Shown here in pieces: positions 25,301 to 35,999 of a stretch of DNA of 64,000 nt (the stretch's first letter is position 1; the number at the start of each line of letters is the position of its first letter). The position numbers and the translations under genes were made by a program. The stretch comes from Blastomussa wellsi. Taxonomy: Eukaryota; Cnidaria; Anthozoa; Scleractinia; Plerogyridae. A model generated the notes under the pieces. That model had not been told where the DNA came from, searched no databases, and was given only the letters and a program-made list of their open reading frames with translations. Location: positions 2,349,133 to 2,413,132 of the forward strand of contig OX393568.1 in NCBI GenBank assembly GCA_947652115.1, given 5' to 3'.

Positions 25301-28300
25301 GCTGAAGGAGAAATGGGAGCTTAACAAGGTAATTAGTTATTGGCATTCTAAACACAGCTGGCCATTTTACTAATGGTGGGAGGCGCTGTGGCCTAAAGGT
25401 TAGTGTGCTTGTCTCCGGATCGAGCGGTCCAGGTTCGAGCACTGGCCGGGGACGTTGTGCTGTGTTCTTGGCAAGACACTTTACTCTCACAGTGACTCTC
25501 TCCACCCAGGTGTATAAATTGGTACTGGCGAATTTACTACTGGAGGGTAACCCTGCGATGGACTAGCATCCCATCCAGGCGGAGTAGAAATACTACTAGT
25601 CGCTTCGTGCTACGGAAACCGGAGATAAGCGCCGGCCTGATGATTCACTTTGGCTCAAATGCAGACCTTTACCTACCCATTTTACTAATAATAGACATCT
25701 ACTGTATTTGTAATGAAAAGAAGTTTCAATAGTAATAAAAGTTTGAAAACAAAACTGTTATGTCATCTGAGTGGCTTGAACAAATAGAAAATTATTTTTC
25801 ATAAGGGGGAAATTTTTTGTTAAATTTTCCAAGAGCATGGTTGTGGGCCACCTAGACGCTTGCACCTGTTAGCAGAAAATGGTCCAGGAATTGTCCTGGA
25901 TCCATGCCTGATGCTTCTGTCTGAAAAACCTGTAACTAGGAGCCATGGTTTTTGGGAGACATGGGGTTTGTTTACTGACCAAAACAACACTCATGTTTCT
26001 TCGTAGACCTTAGCCAAGCATTCTCGTTTGACTGTTACTGGTGATGGGCCCCCTCCATTTGTACCTTTTGGTCAAGGAATGCCACCAGGAGGCGAAAATA
26101 AAGGACGGACTGCAGAGAGCCCTAAAGGTATTTTTAGTTTTAAATTCAGTATATAGATTCAGCCAAGCCTAAGAGCGGAGCTCCATATTTTTGCTGGTAC
26201 TTAATAATTTCTCTGAAATAAATAAGAATAATTAAAAGGGTCAACTCCAATTGCAGAATTTCTGCTGAGAATGAGCATAAAAAATGCTGCCAGAATAAAA
26301 AAATCTGACTTGAGCCTGTGATCAATAAAAAACAATGCCTGGTCAGCGGTCAACTTAAAAAACATGTTGCCGCGATGAGTTCTAAATCTGAGCCTGTGAT
26401 CTTTTCATCTGATACTGGTCAGTGGATACCTCGATTTGACAGCTGTCAATTGACCATAACTTGGATGTCCAATACCAAAGATGTAAGCTGATAAGGCTGA
26501 CAAGGTATTGACAAGGCATGGCTACCCCAATGGCCGCCATTTTGTGTGACTTCGTTGTCATAGTAGGGCGCCCGCGCCCGCGCCCGCGATCCATGCCACT
26601 AGTTATGTCGACCATGAAAACTTCAATGCATGCTTCTCCTATTTCTATGCGTGCACGATTGTCCTTCTCCTATGGTTATGGGGCTCCGCTTTGCGGCCCT
26701 TCAGGCCACTGGTGCTCCGCTAAAAATTATCAATGAATATGCAGACTTCTATACAAATGCAATTAGAGTTTGGTGCCATTTTACATTTATTAATTATTTA
26801 GTTAACAGATGAAGGGTAAAAAAAATGTTTACTTTTTTTTTAGTGAATGGTGTTGCACAAACCCACACTGAAAAACCTAAAAGTGCTCAGAGTAGAGAGG
26901 CAAATGGTCCTCCATTGAAATCCAAAACATCAGACAATGGACGAAGCAACAGGCCTACCAATCAAGAACAGAAAGAGAGTATGGCAAAGAAATTTTCAAG
27001 CAATCCAAGGGAAGAACGAGTGGAAAGCAAGGGAGTGAATTTTGAGAAATCAAATAATAGGATAAGGTATACTGTTGATGGACAAACTGTTTTGAATAAT
27101 CCAAGAGAAAAAGAGACTAGGCCATTGAATGCAGAGACACAGAATCATGATAGACCAAAACAAGGAAACCAGGCAAACGACAACAGACATAATAGCAGAA
27201 CAGAACACAGTGAGAGGATGGAAAGACCAATCACAAGAGGGCAGCCTTTGAGAACTCAGGCAAGTTCAATGGAGATACTCCAGTCTGAGCTCTGTACTAT
27301 AATACGCCATTTTTGGAAGTTGACACGATCAAGTTACCAAATTGAAGTATGCCTTAAAAGGAGCTATGATCTTTTTTATCCTTAACCATCCTTGTTCCTT
27401 TTTGGATTAGTGTCACCTCTTTGGTGTTTTTCTTTCTTAGAAAACAATTATCTAATGTTAAGGTTTCCTACATTATAAGGATACTTAAGGTTTCAAATAA
27501 CTAAAAAATTTTAAAGGAAAAAGTGCCAAAAAATATTACTAAAGCACCAAATGTTTCGGGCTAGGCCCTTCATCATCAGTGGTGTTTAACGTGCATGTTA
27601 AACACCACTGATGAAGGGCCTAGCCCGAAACGTTTGGTGCTTTAGTAATATTTTTTGGCACTTTTTCCTTTAAAATTTTTTAATTATTTGAACTATCCAA
27701 GTGCTACATAGTACTCTGAACTACTGCTTAAGGTTTCTGCCGACCAGTACCACAGACCATATTGCAGGCTCAGGTTAATTCATCAAGGTCACATGTTTTT
27801 TTTTAGTTAACTGCTGACCAGGTAGTGGTTTCCCATTGGATTGTGGGCTCAAGTCCAAAATTTATTTCCAGGCTGATGACTCGGGATTTGAAATTTGTAA
27901 TTTCTCATGGTCATCCTCAGTGGAATTTATGTGACTGAAGATGACAATTTACCCTGACTTGCCTATAATAACAGTAGAATCTACGGAAAAAGGCATCCCA
28001 TCTGGGACTCGTTTTCTTCCTGAATTTTTCCTTACATACTTTTTCCACTTAATGATGCTTTTTTATTGTCAGAAGAATGAGAGGACAACAGGCAGCCTGT
28101 TTTACCAGTATTCCTTGTAATGTACAATTTGGAACTTATTTGTTGCATTATTTATACTCCACTGAGTGGAGTTGGATCAGAAAGATGTTGTTGAAGCAAC
28201 TTCCTTATGATTAATGCTATCAATATTTTCACTCTGTAGGATACAAACAGAGGAGGAACAAGGATACGAGGTCGTGGAGGAAGACGTGAACCACTAGGTA

Positions 28301-31300
28301 AGACTTGCTGGTAATTAGGTTGGCCTTGTACATGTATACCAGGAAATTCGGGAAACAAAATAAATCAAATTGAAGGTGTCGAATGCAGTCTTGTAATCTC
28401 TGATTACTCCTAGCAATAAAAAGAAAGTTCACGAATATTAAAAATAATTGTGTTGTATTGGTATAGGGGCCAAGTGAAATGCTTGGTGATCTCCTGCAAA
28501 TTACATGATATGGTAACATTGTTTCTGTTTGAGAACTTGAAGATGTGCTACATGAAGGAGGCTACAGCAGATTGTCTACAAACCAAGTTAAACTCATCAC
28601 CAACAGATGAGCCATGACAACCCTGTGAGTGGCAACCACCTTGGCACCCTCACACTGATAAACAGTGAAACACAACTACTTTAATACCCTATACTAACCT
28701 TGAGAAAAAAGGGGAGGGATGGGCTGATAAGAAATCAACCAGCACCAAGCCAACGTAACAAAACACGCACAATGAATTTGACACCCGAAGCTGAACTGTA
28801 AAATACCGTATCAGAATATTGTGCTTAACTCTAGCATCTACAATTATTGATTCAGACATTTTTTGTGCTGTGAATAGGAAGAGGACGACCTGAGAGTGAA
28901 GGTGTTGATGATATTGAAGACTACAGAGCTCGGCAACCGTCAGAGCCAGCTTTATGGGACTTTTTATCAACAAAATTTCCAGCAGTCAAAGGCTGGTTGC
29001 ATTTTACTTTATAAAATAACTGAGATATTACCGTGCTCTTGTTGGTTGATAGGTCTGTTTAGATGAGAATGTAAACACAGTTTTAATGTTTTAAATAGTT
29101 TATGAAAGCAATAGAAGACTTTTTCTGTGTTTATATAGCCTCACCTGAACACTCAGGGAGTTGGAAGAATTCTCAAATGTTATGCACGCCTGAGATGAAG
29201 CTGAGGGTTTGCGTACTAACTGTCTTGAATTCTTCCAACCCCCCCTTGTGTGTAGATGAGGTTATAATTTATAAACATGAAGAATTTCTTTTATTGCTTA
29301 AATAATTAAGATGATTATTATTAATAACAGTATGTAATTTGATATACAAATGTGTGGTGTACATATTTCATAGCCTGCGAAGCTGGCAGGAATCGCGGTG
29401 AAGTGCTTTTGTTTTGTAGGAGGCCGTTGTGGGGGGATTGGTGAGGAGTCAAGTTGAAATCCCGCCTGCCCTAATGGATGGGTTTTTTGGAATTATGCGA
29501 ATTTCGGATTGGTTGATAGTGGCAAAATGATACATCGTCTTTCCCCTTTCCCTTTTCCCAGTCACAGAAAAATATCTGTGATCACGAACAACAAATCTGC
29601 ATTAATATTTAATGGACTGACCCACTGTCACAAATATTTAATGCAAGCTATCATCAACTTCATGGCAAATTTCAGCTGTTGCCCTTCCAGAGCTAACATT
29701 TTGAGAGCTAAACATATTGTGCAAATAGAAATGAGCCATAACAAACTGCACCGACAAAAGATGGCAAATTACTAAGGTGTCAAACTCTACTAACAGCTAC
29801 AGGAAACTGTCAGGAAACCGTACAAACCTGCAAAGTCTTTTGGCCTCTAGACTTTTGCTATACCAGTGTCACAGCTCCAAACAGCGCCCTCATAAAAAAA
29901 AAATAAAAACCAGAAAAGCGTTGGAAGATCGAATTAATGTTACGAATGTAGGATTCCCTGTAGGCCTGTCAAAAACCTCTCAATAATTAAATTACACCTC
30001 ACTCTCTGACTGGCTTATTTAATTAGATCACCGAAGGCGATAAAAGTGGGCGGCTAGCAAAACCCATAAGCAATCAGAGGCAGGCGGGAATTTTCACTCG
30101 CACGGCTTCGTTGCACGACCTCGCTGGCTTCACACGTGGATGCTCAGCAGCTTGCTCCCACAAATACCTCCGGCTATGCAGGCTACATATTTCAGGGCTG
30201 GAATTTTTTTTAATTTTTTTTAATATGCTTCCTGTTGATTGTTCTGTTGGAACTTCTTGCTTAGATACAAAACATCAAAGACTGCAAAAGTCAACAGAAA
30301 ACCAGAAAAGGGATGAAGTCCAGCAGGAAAGACCTCCACCCGGGCCACCGCCCTTCAAACAAGAAAATGACATTCAAAAACCAAAGCAGCATAAACAGGA
30401 CTCAAGAGTTGAAAAGACTGAGAATATTCCTCCACCAAGGCAACAACTAGGTGACGCACAGGGCGACTATGCCACTCCGAGAGAAGTCGACAAGCCAAAG
30501 CTGGAAACAATACCACAGAGCCATCACAAAGATGCACGACAGCAGGCCAAACAACAGAGAGAACAGTATTATAAACAACAGCCGAACTCTGGGCAGGCAA
30601 AGGGGAAAAGTTCTAGAAGACATGATCACGATTCAAGACCATATAATCAAAGTCTACCACCAAGACTTCAGAAGAAACAACAACAGCAGCAACAGCAACG
30701 GCAGCAACATCATCATCAGCATTATCAACAGCGCAGTCCGCAGCAAGAGATAGAAGAGAACAGTGAGGAGGTTGAAGCTGAGTATGCCCATGCTACCAGC
30801 CCACCGTCCGTAGCCCAGGAAGATGATGCTATTGTACGGTTTAGTGCTGTGCCGGTTGCCCATGAATATGTAGAAGAACAAGCTCCAAGCCAAATTGCCC
30901 AACCAGTGCAGTTTCAGGAGCCTCAAGGTAGCTCATTTGTTGGTCAGCAATATGGTGCACAGGGAAAGTGGCAGAAAAACTATCGCCAAGGATCTGACCA
31001 GTTTAGACCTCAAAGCTTTACCCCTCCTAATGTACAGCAACAACAGCAGCAACACCTTGAGTTTGTTACCATGGCAATGGAGTCCCAGCGTGCGCAGACA
31101 CAATTTGTTGCCAATCAACCTCAACAGTTTGTGGAACAGGGTGGGAGAGAGCAGACGGAGATAAATATGCCACAGGAATACCAATATACACAGCAAGCCC
31201 ATCCCCAAGTCCAGGCATACCCTGTGTACCAACTCCGTCCTGCTCAAATGGCACAACAACCAATGGCACCTCAACCAACCATACCTCAGCAACCAGTTGC

Positions 31301-34300
31301 CACACAGATGTCAGCAACACAGGTAACATCTGTGTATCCGTGTTTAGTCTGACGTGTTCCAGCCAAGTGGCCCATCTGGCTGGAGCTTGTCCTGCTTTTC
31401 ATCGGATCAGAAGTATAAATTTCTGCTCTTCCCCTTGATGGGATGTTAGTCCATCGCAAGATATGTATTTTTATCTTGAGAGAATAAAGATTATTATTAT
31501 TATTATTAACTAAAGGTTACCCCCAGCATTAAATGCTGGTACCCATTTATACACCAGGGTGGAGAGAGACAGTAGAAATGATCCTAGTGTGATAGTCCTT
31601 GAACCTGGATTGCTTGATCTGGAGTAAAGCGCACAAACCGTCAGGCCCCAGTTTTTCAAAGGTTGGATAATGCTATCCACCAGATTAATCACTATCCAGT
31701 GGTTAGCGTAAGCCCCATAGAAATTCTGTCTTTTTCTAAAATGGTAAGCGAAGATCCAAAGACCACAAGTAACATACCAATTGAAAGGTATTGTTTGGGG
31801 TATGCCAAAAATCATCACAACAGACATACAAGATGTCACAGATCAGACTGAGGAGTCTCCAAAATGCAAAAAGAAAAATGTTCAGCTCTTGATGTGTGGG
31901 TTTTTATCAGATATTCACTTGGCCATAAAAGAGCAACAGACAAAAGTTGCAAAACATGGGGGGTGGTTAATCAAGTCTGATATAGAAGGGGGTGTGATTT
32001 TTTGCTTCCAAAATGTAGATCTCTCAGACATATTTTTGGTGTCCAAATTTTATACAAATTGACTGAATATTAAGCTTAAAATAGCATTTTGTGCCATATG
32101 GCACTATCGGGACAAAATACTCAATTCTCCTGACTGCTTGCTATACATTTCTCATAATGTACATTCCAAGAATTTGTCTGTACATAAAGACAATAGACCT
32201 TATTCACGATAGTCGCCATGTTTGTTTCCACTGGATAGTGATTTATACAATTAACAGCATTATCCATGCTTTAAACAAAATGTGGGCCGGGCCACAGTAT
32301 TTGAGACATCAAAAACAAATTTAAATCAATCCAATATTATTGTCTTTTTAGGTTGGATGGAAGAAAGGTGACCATTGTTTGGCTCCTTGGAGAGATGGGC
32401 AGGTAATTAAAAGTTCAAAATACTCAACTCTCCTGACTGCTTGCTATACATTTCTCATAATGTACGTTCCAATAATGTACGTTCCATGTTTGTTTTCACA
32501 TTGTAATGCAAATTAGGCATGTGATTTGTCAGGGGGCAAACAAGCCTAAATCGACAAATTTCAGCTGGTTTCTTATCATGTCTGTTAATTTTTTTCATAG
32601 CCATGCTTTGGTTTCTGTTTTTTGCTTTAAATATTCTTAGTTTAACACAATTTTGGCACTTTTATAAAAAAAGAAAATGGCTTGTGTAGTTAACAAGTCA
32701 GGGTATCAATTAACTATTTTCAACTAGCCTTATAAGGAAATCATTATTCCATAAGTTGGCTCTCAAATGTGGCTTTACCGTAGATACTTCACTGTTTAGA
32801 CCGTCTGATTTTCCGAGAAACGGCATCATTTCAATGTTTTCCCCCTGGCAGACACCGTGGCTAATTTACATTGCAATACGAAAACCATCATGTCGGCAAT
32901 CGTGAATATGGTCTATTATAGAAGTCAGAGCATTAATTTTCGAGTCACCCTTTCATTTGAGTTTGGAGTAAGGCCTGCACTACCAGTGCATGAGTACTAA
33001 TCAATTATGCTGTCCACTGCAGTTTTATAGTGCCAAGATGGAGGAGCTAGTGGCTGATGGCGTTTCTTGTGTGGTTTCTTTCCTGGATTTTCATAATAGC
33101 TGTGATTTGGTGCCTCTTTCTGCCTTGAGGCCTTTTCCAATTATTGCCTGGGTGAGTATTTCATTTGAGTCCAAAGTAACCACTCCAGTCAATCATTGAT
33201 GACAGGCAATCCAGCCAACCAATCAAAGCTCCAAAGCACGAGTGAGAGGATATGTGGGAGTGAGACACAGTTAAAAGGTGAAGCCCCGTGCCTAGTGGCC
33301 CATACTGCCAAAGCTTATGATCCCGGTTTCTGTAGCATTAAGCAGCTAGGAATATTTCTACTCCCGCCATGGCATGGTTACCCCCAGCATTATTCTGCCA
33401 GCACCCATTTATACTTCTGGGTGAAGAGAGGCACCGTGAGAGTAATTTAGTATCTTGGCCAAGAACACAACACAGTGTCCTGGCCAGAGCTTGAACCTAG
33501 ACCGTCTGATCCAGAATCTAGTGCACTAACCATTCGGCCACCATGTCTCCCTAAGAGAGAGCCACAGTTTGGTTTAACTTCTGATTGGTCGAAAAAGTGT
33601 CACAGGTTTTTGAACAATCACAAGACAAAATAAAAAGCAAATTTAATGCAATTCAGCATGAATTTCGGCACTCAAAATTGGTAAACCACCCTAACGCACA
33701 AAAAAAATCAGATACAGTGTACAACTCAATTTATGTCAGGTTCCATGTTTACTGTCAGCTGTCCAGAGGGTGCTGAACAGCATCATCAAGCTTCTGCTAC
33801 CAAGTTCACTGTAAATTGATTCTGAACTTATATCTTAGACTGTTTTCAATGTCTTCCAGGAGGGGAGCAGTGCACAGCCTCAACCTCCTGGCGCTGTTGC
33901 CACAGTACCTTATTACGCCCAGCCAACACCTGTTAGTATAGTGTCCAGACCCCAAGTTGTTATCCCAGTGACTGGACAGCCTCCTTTCCATGCTGGTACC
34001 AGGCCCACTATTGTTCATTCTGCTCCAGTTCCCACTCAAGTTCACTGGCAGCCAGCTCAGGTGCAGTATCAGGAGGTACAACCAGCAGCCTTCCAGCCAG
34101 TAGTGCATTATGGGGCTGTACCACAGACATCATCAGGGGGTCCTGGTCAGGCAGCTTATGGAGTGGCCACTGGTGCTGGGGTGCATTATGGCAGGGGTGC
34201 GAAAGACACTCAGGGGCAAGGTAGGGAACCTTGTCCCTTAAATAACATTATTTTAGTATCCATTCTCCATCTCAGGCAGAGAATTCCGCTCAAGAAGAGT

Positions 34301-35148
34301 TTGAGGTTTCCATTTGAGAAGAGTTTCCCATCTTGTAATTCACTCAATACAACCAATTTAATAAAATTTTTAGCTTCTGCTGGCTTGGTAATGTTCAACT
34401 AACCGTCTGCATACATTGTGTATGAACACTGCCTCAAAACGAACACTTACATGTGATCTCACACAAGTAACTTTTAACATCCCATAAGTTGACACTTTGT
34501 GAGGCCCCAAGGGTGTCTGCTCAGCCTAGTCGTTGATGTTCTAAGCTGAAGGGAGTCTAGGCTCTATGGGCAGTGACATTACCAATGAAAGTGCATAGTC
34601 ACTGAAATGAGAGAGAACGCCCAGGCCAACACTTTGAGGCCCCAAGGTAAAGGTGAAGTCTGCATCAAGGCTAGTGGCCCATTGCCTGGTTTCAAACCGA
34701 AAGGGACTAGGTACTAGTCTGTTCATTATGGGATTAGCAACTATTGATCCACAAAGTCAGAAAGAGCACACCAAGTTTTACAAAATCCCCAAGTTTAGTG
34801 TTAATCAGGCTAGTTTTGATTGAGATACAGCCATTTAAATACGTCAAAATTACAAAGAAAGTTTTGGTAATCCGGACGCAGCATCCGGATGGCCATATAT
34901 TTCTTTGTAAATTTTGACATTTTTAACTGGCTGTATCTCGCTTAATATTGGGTCTATTAACACCAAACGTGGGATTGTGTAAATCTTGGCGTGCTCTTTC
35001 TGACTATGTGGATCAATGGCTGCTAATCCCATAATTTGTTGACTTGTACCTTGTCCCCCTCTGTTTTAAAACAAGCAGTACCAATGGACCTTGCGCTGGT
35101 TTCCGTAGCATGAAGTCCCTTGGAGTATTTCTACCCTCCCTGGATGGG

Positions 35149-35179
<31 letters not shown>

Positions 35180-35945
35180 CTTTATTTGGACACAATGGGG
35201 ATTTAAGCTTTGCAGCTTGTGGGGTTGTGTATAAGTAATAGACCAATTCCGATATATTAATATTCTAACATGTCACCGAGGCTTGGGGGAATAAAACAAA
35301 AGATTAAAGAACTCAGTAAAAAATGACCTAGCTCTCCATGCGTTCTCGTAGCTCAGCGGATAGAGCGCCCACCCGGTGTTCGGGAGGTCATGGGTTCGAT
35401 TCGTGTCGGGGACTCAGAGTTTTTCTTTGCCCCACGCTCATGTCATGTTGATTAATTAAGCTTTCACATTAAATTTACCGAGCTGAAAATTTGCCATCAC
35501 ACTCATTTCCATAAATAAATATATATTTACATAAATAATAATTACAAAATAATGCCATCCCCCCAGCATAAAATTTGCCGGTACACATTTACACACCTTG
35601 GTGAAGAGGCACTGTGAGAGTAATCTGTCTTGCGCATAACACAACGCAGTGCCCTGGCCGAGGGACTCGGACTGTTCAAACTGGTGTCTAACACACCAAC
35701 CATTTGGCCGCCATGCCACTCATCAAGGTCTCAAGGTTGTTCACTCCTGGGAGGGTTTGATGGTATTGATTAGTGTCGATCCTCATTTTTTATTTGTTTT
35801 TTTAGATGTTTACAGTAGCCCTGAAGGAGGCAGAGGAAGGTCAAGTCCAAATTCAAGTGGTTATTCCAAACCAAGAAGACCAAACAGAGCAACACAGAAT
35901 TATTATGTGCCGCCAAGACAATCAAAATTTAAAGACAAAGGCTAG
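22356..35945 (+). CDS. TDRD3: TDRD3, Tudor domain-containing protein 3
   Basis: Fourteen exons join in phase into 978 residues: 22356-22384, 22612-22702, 24071-24136, 24423-24583, 25187-25328, 26007-26127, 26844-27259, 28240-28297, 28878-28991, 30265-31322, 32352-32402, 33023-33151, 33860-34220, 35806-35945. The N-terminal DUF1767/OB-fold, the TOP3B-binding part, is clear: [76 protein letters not shown]. An RG-rich segment ([18 protein letters not shown]), a Gln/Pro-rich exon 10, then the Tudor domain over exons 11-12 ([36 protein letters not shown]). The C terminus [11 protein letters not shown] matches the exon-junction-complex-binding motif. TDRD3 reads methylarginine marks and works with topoisomerase 3B on R-loops and mRNA. 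No UBA domain is found. Introns 7 and 9 start with GC. Confidence 0.93.
22703..24070 (+). other. TDRD3 intron 2, with a SINE copy
   Basis: Contains the tRNA-derived SINE at 23310-23457, a fragment of the aaaggagc MITE family near 23050, and an AATC/AGTC-type microsatellite at 24001-24055. No exon seen. Confidence 0.6.
23310..23457 (-). repeat. tRNA-derived SINE, family A
   Basis: On the minus strand: tctcgtagctcagtggatag (A box region), gttcgggaggtcatgggttc (B box region), followed by a tail shared with the plus-strand copy at 35317-35472 (cgctcatgtcatgttgatta type). Both copies are about 150 bp. Confidence 0.75.
25375..25672 (+). repeat. tRNA-derived SINE, family C (most complete copy)
   Basis: The tRNA-like head ctgtggcctaaaggttagtg with B-box ccaggttcgagcac, then a conserved body (gttcttggcaagacacttta, acccaggtgtataaatt, aaccctgcgatggactagca). 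It lies in TDRD3 intron 5. Reverse copies or pieces are at 31505-31630, 33275-33555, 35040-35150, 35550-35715 and 47440-47930. Confidence 0.75.
27491..27692. mobile_element. 200-bp palindrome with a hammerhead-like core
   Basis: Arms 27491-27590 and 27597-27692 are almost perfectly complementary around gtgcat. Each arm contains CTGATGA-type, GGGC/GCCC stem and GAAA blocks (27608-27630 on the plus strand), which resemble the conserved core of a hammerhead ribozyme with one extra A before stem II. It lies in TDRD3 intron 7. Confidence 0.6.
28992..30264 (+). other. TDRD3 intron 9
   Basis: The donor reads AAAG|gctggt, not GT. The intron contains a gaattcttccaac inverted pair (29160-29245) and AT-rich sequence. 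No UBA-coding or other exon seen. Confidence 0.5.
31505..31630 (-). repeat. SINE family C, partial copy
   Basis: ggttacccccagcattaaat, acccatttatacaccagggtg and a degraded tRNA-like end. It follows a separate short retroposon-like unit ending in an ATT repeat at 31489-31508. Confidence 0.6.
31640..32292. mobile_element. MITE arms flanking 0.5 kb, cccagtttttcaaaggttgg type
   Basis: The left arm at 31646-31715 (ggataatgctatccacc, aatcactatccagtgg) is inverted at 32225-32292 (ccactggatagtgatt, attatccatgctttaaac). The middle is non-coding. In TDRD3 intron 10. Confidence 0.6.
32193..32925. mobile_element. Split inverted-repeat element around TDRD3 exon 11
   Basis: The right arm (about 32842-32925) reads, reversed, aatagaccatattcacgat..gacatgatggttttcgtattg. 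Its partner is in two pieces: 32193-32232 (aatagaccttattcacgat) and 32484-32553 (catgtttgttttcacattg). TDRD3 exon 11 (32352-32402) lies in the gap. A direct repeat (aaaatactcaattctcctga and onward, 32115-32168 and 32417-32470) flanks the exon. Confidence 0.5.
33275..33555 (-). repeat. SINE family C, near-complete copy
   Basis: Reverse orientation: cctagtggcccatactgcca, acccatttatacttctgggtg, ggccaagaacacaacacagtg, then the tRNA-like part with aaccattcggccaccatg. In TDRD3 intron 12. Confidence 0.7.
34725..35035. mobile_element. MITE with attatgggattagca ends
   Basis: Left attatgggattagcaac and right tgctaatcccataat are inverted; pairing continues inward over about 110 bp on each side (gatccacaaagtcagaaaga, ggctgtatctcg and complements). 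It is flanked by SINE C pieces in TDRD3 intron 13. Confidence 0.7.
35040..35176 (-). repeat. SINE C fragment plus AAT microsatellite
   Basis: gtccccctctg..ggtttccgtagcatgaagtc, tctaccctccctggatggg, followed by an AAT repeat at 35149-35176. Confidence 0.55.
35317..35472 (+). repeat. tRNA-derived SINE, family A
   Basis: tctcgtagctcagcggatag and gaggtcatgggttcgattcg give clear A- and B-box regions; the body matches 23310-23457 in reverse. Confidence 0.8.
35550..35715 (-). repeat. SINE family C, copy
   Basis: Reverse orientation: ccccccagcataaaatttgc, acacctt..gaagaggcactgtgagag, aacgcagtgccctggccgag, ending aaccatttggccgccatg. Confidence 0.65.
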
Positions 35946-35985
35946 ACAAGATTAACAAGATAACCAGTATTGATATTAAAATTAT

Positions 35986-35991
35986 AATAAA
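35986..35991 (+). promoter_or_regulatory. Likely TDRD3 poly(A) signal
   Basis: AATAAA about 40 bp after the TDRD3 stop. Confidence 0.5.
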
Positions 35992-35999
35992 ATTATAAC

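Noticed and set aside
30355..31330. Several minus-strand open frames over TDRD3 exon 10
   Set aside because: Shadows of the Gln-rich coding exon on the other strand.
35340..35410. tRNA gene
   Set aside because: Box A and B are present but the cloverleaf ends do not pair and the unit has a SINE tail with a second copy elsewhere.
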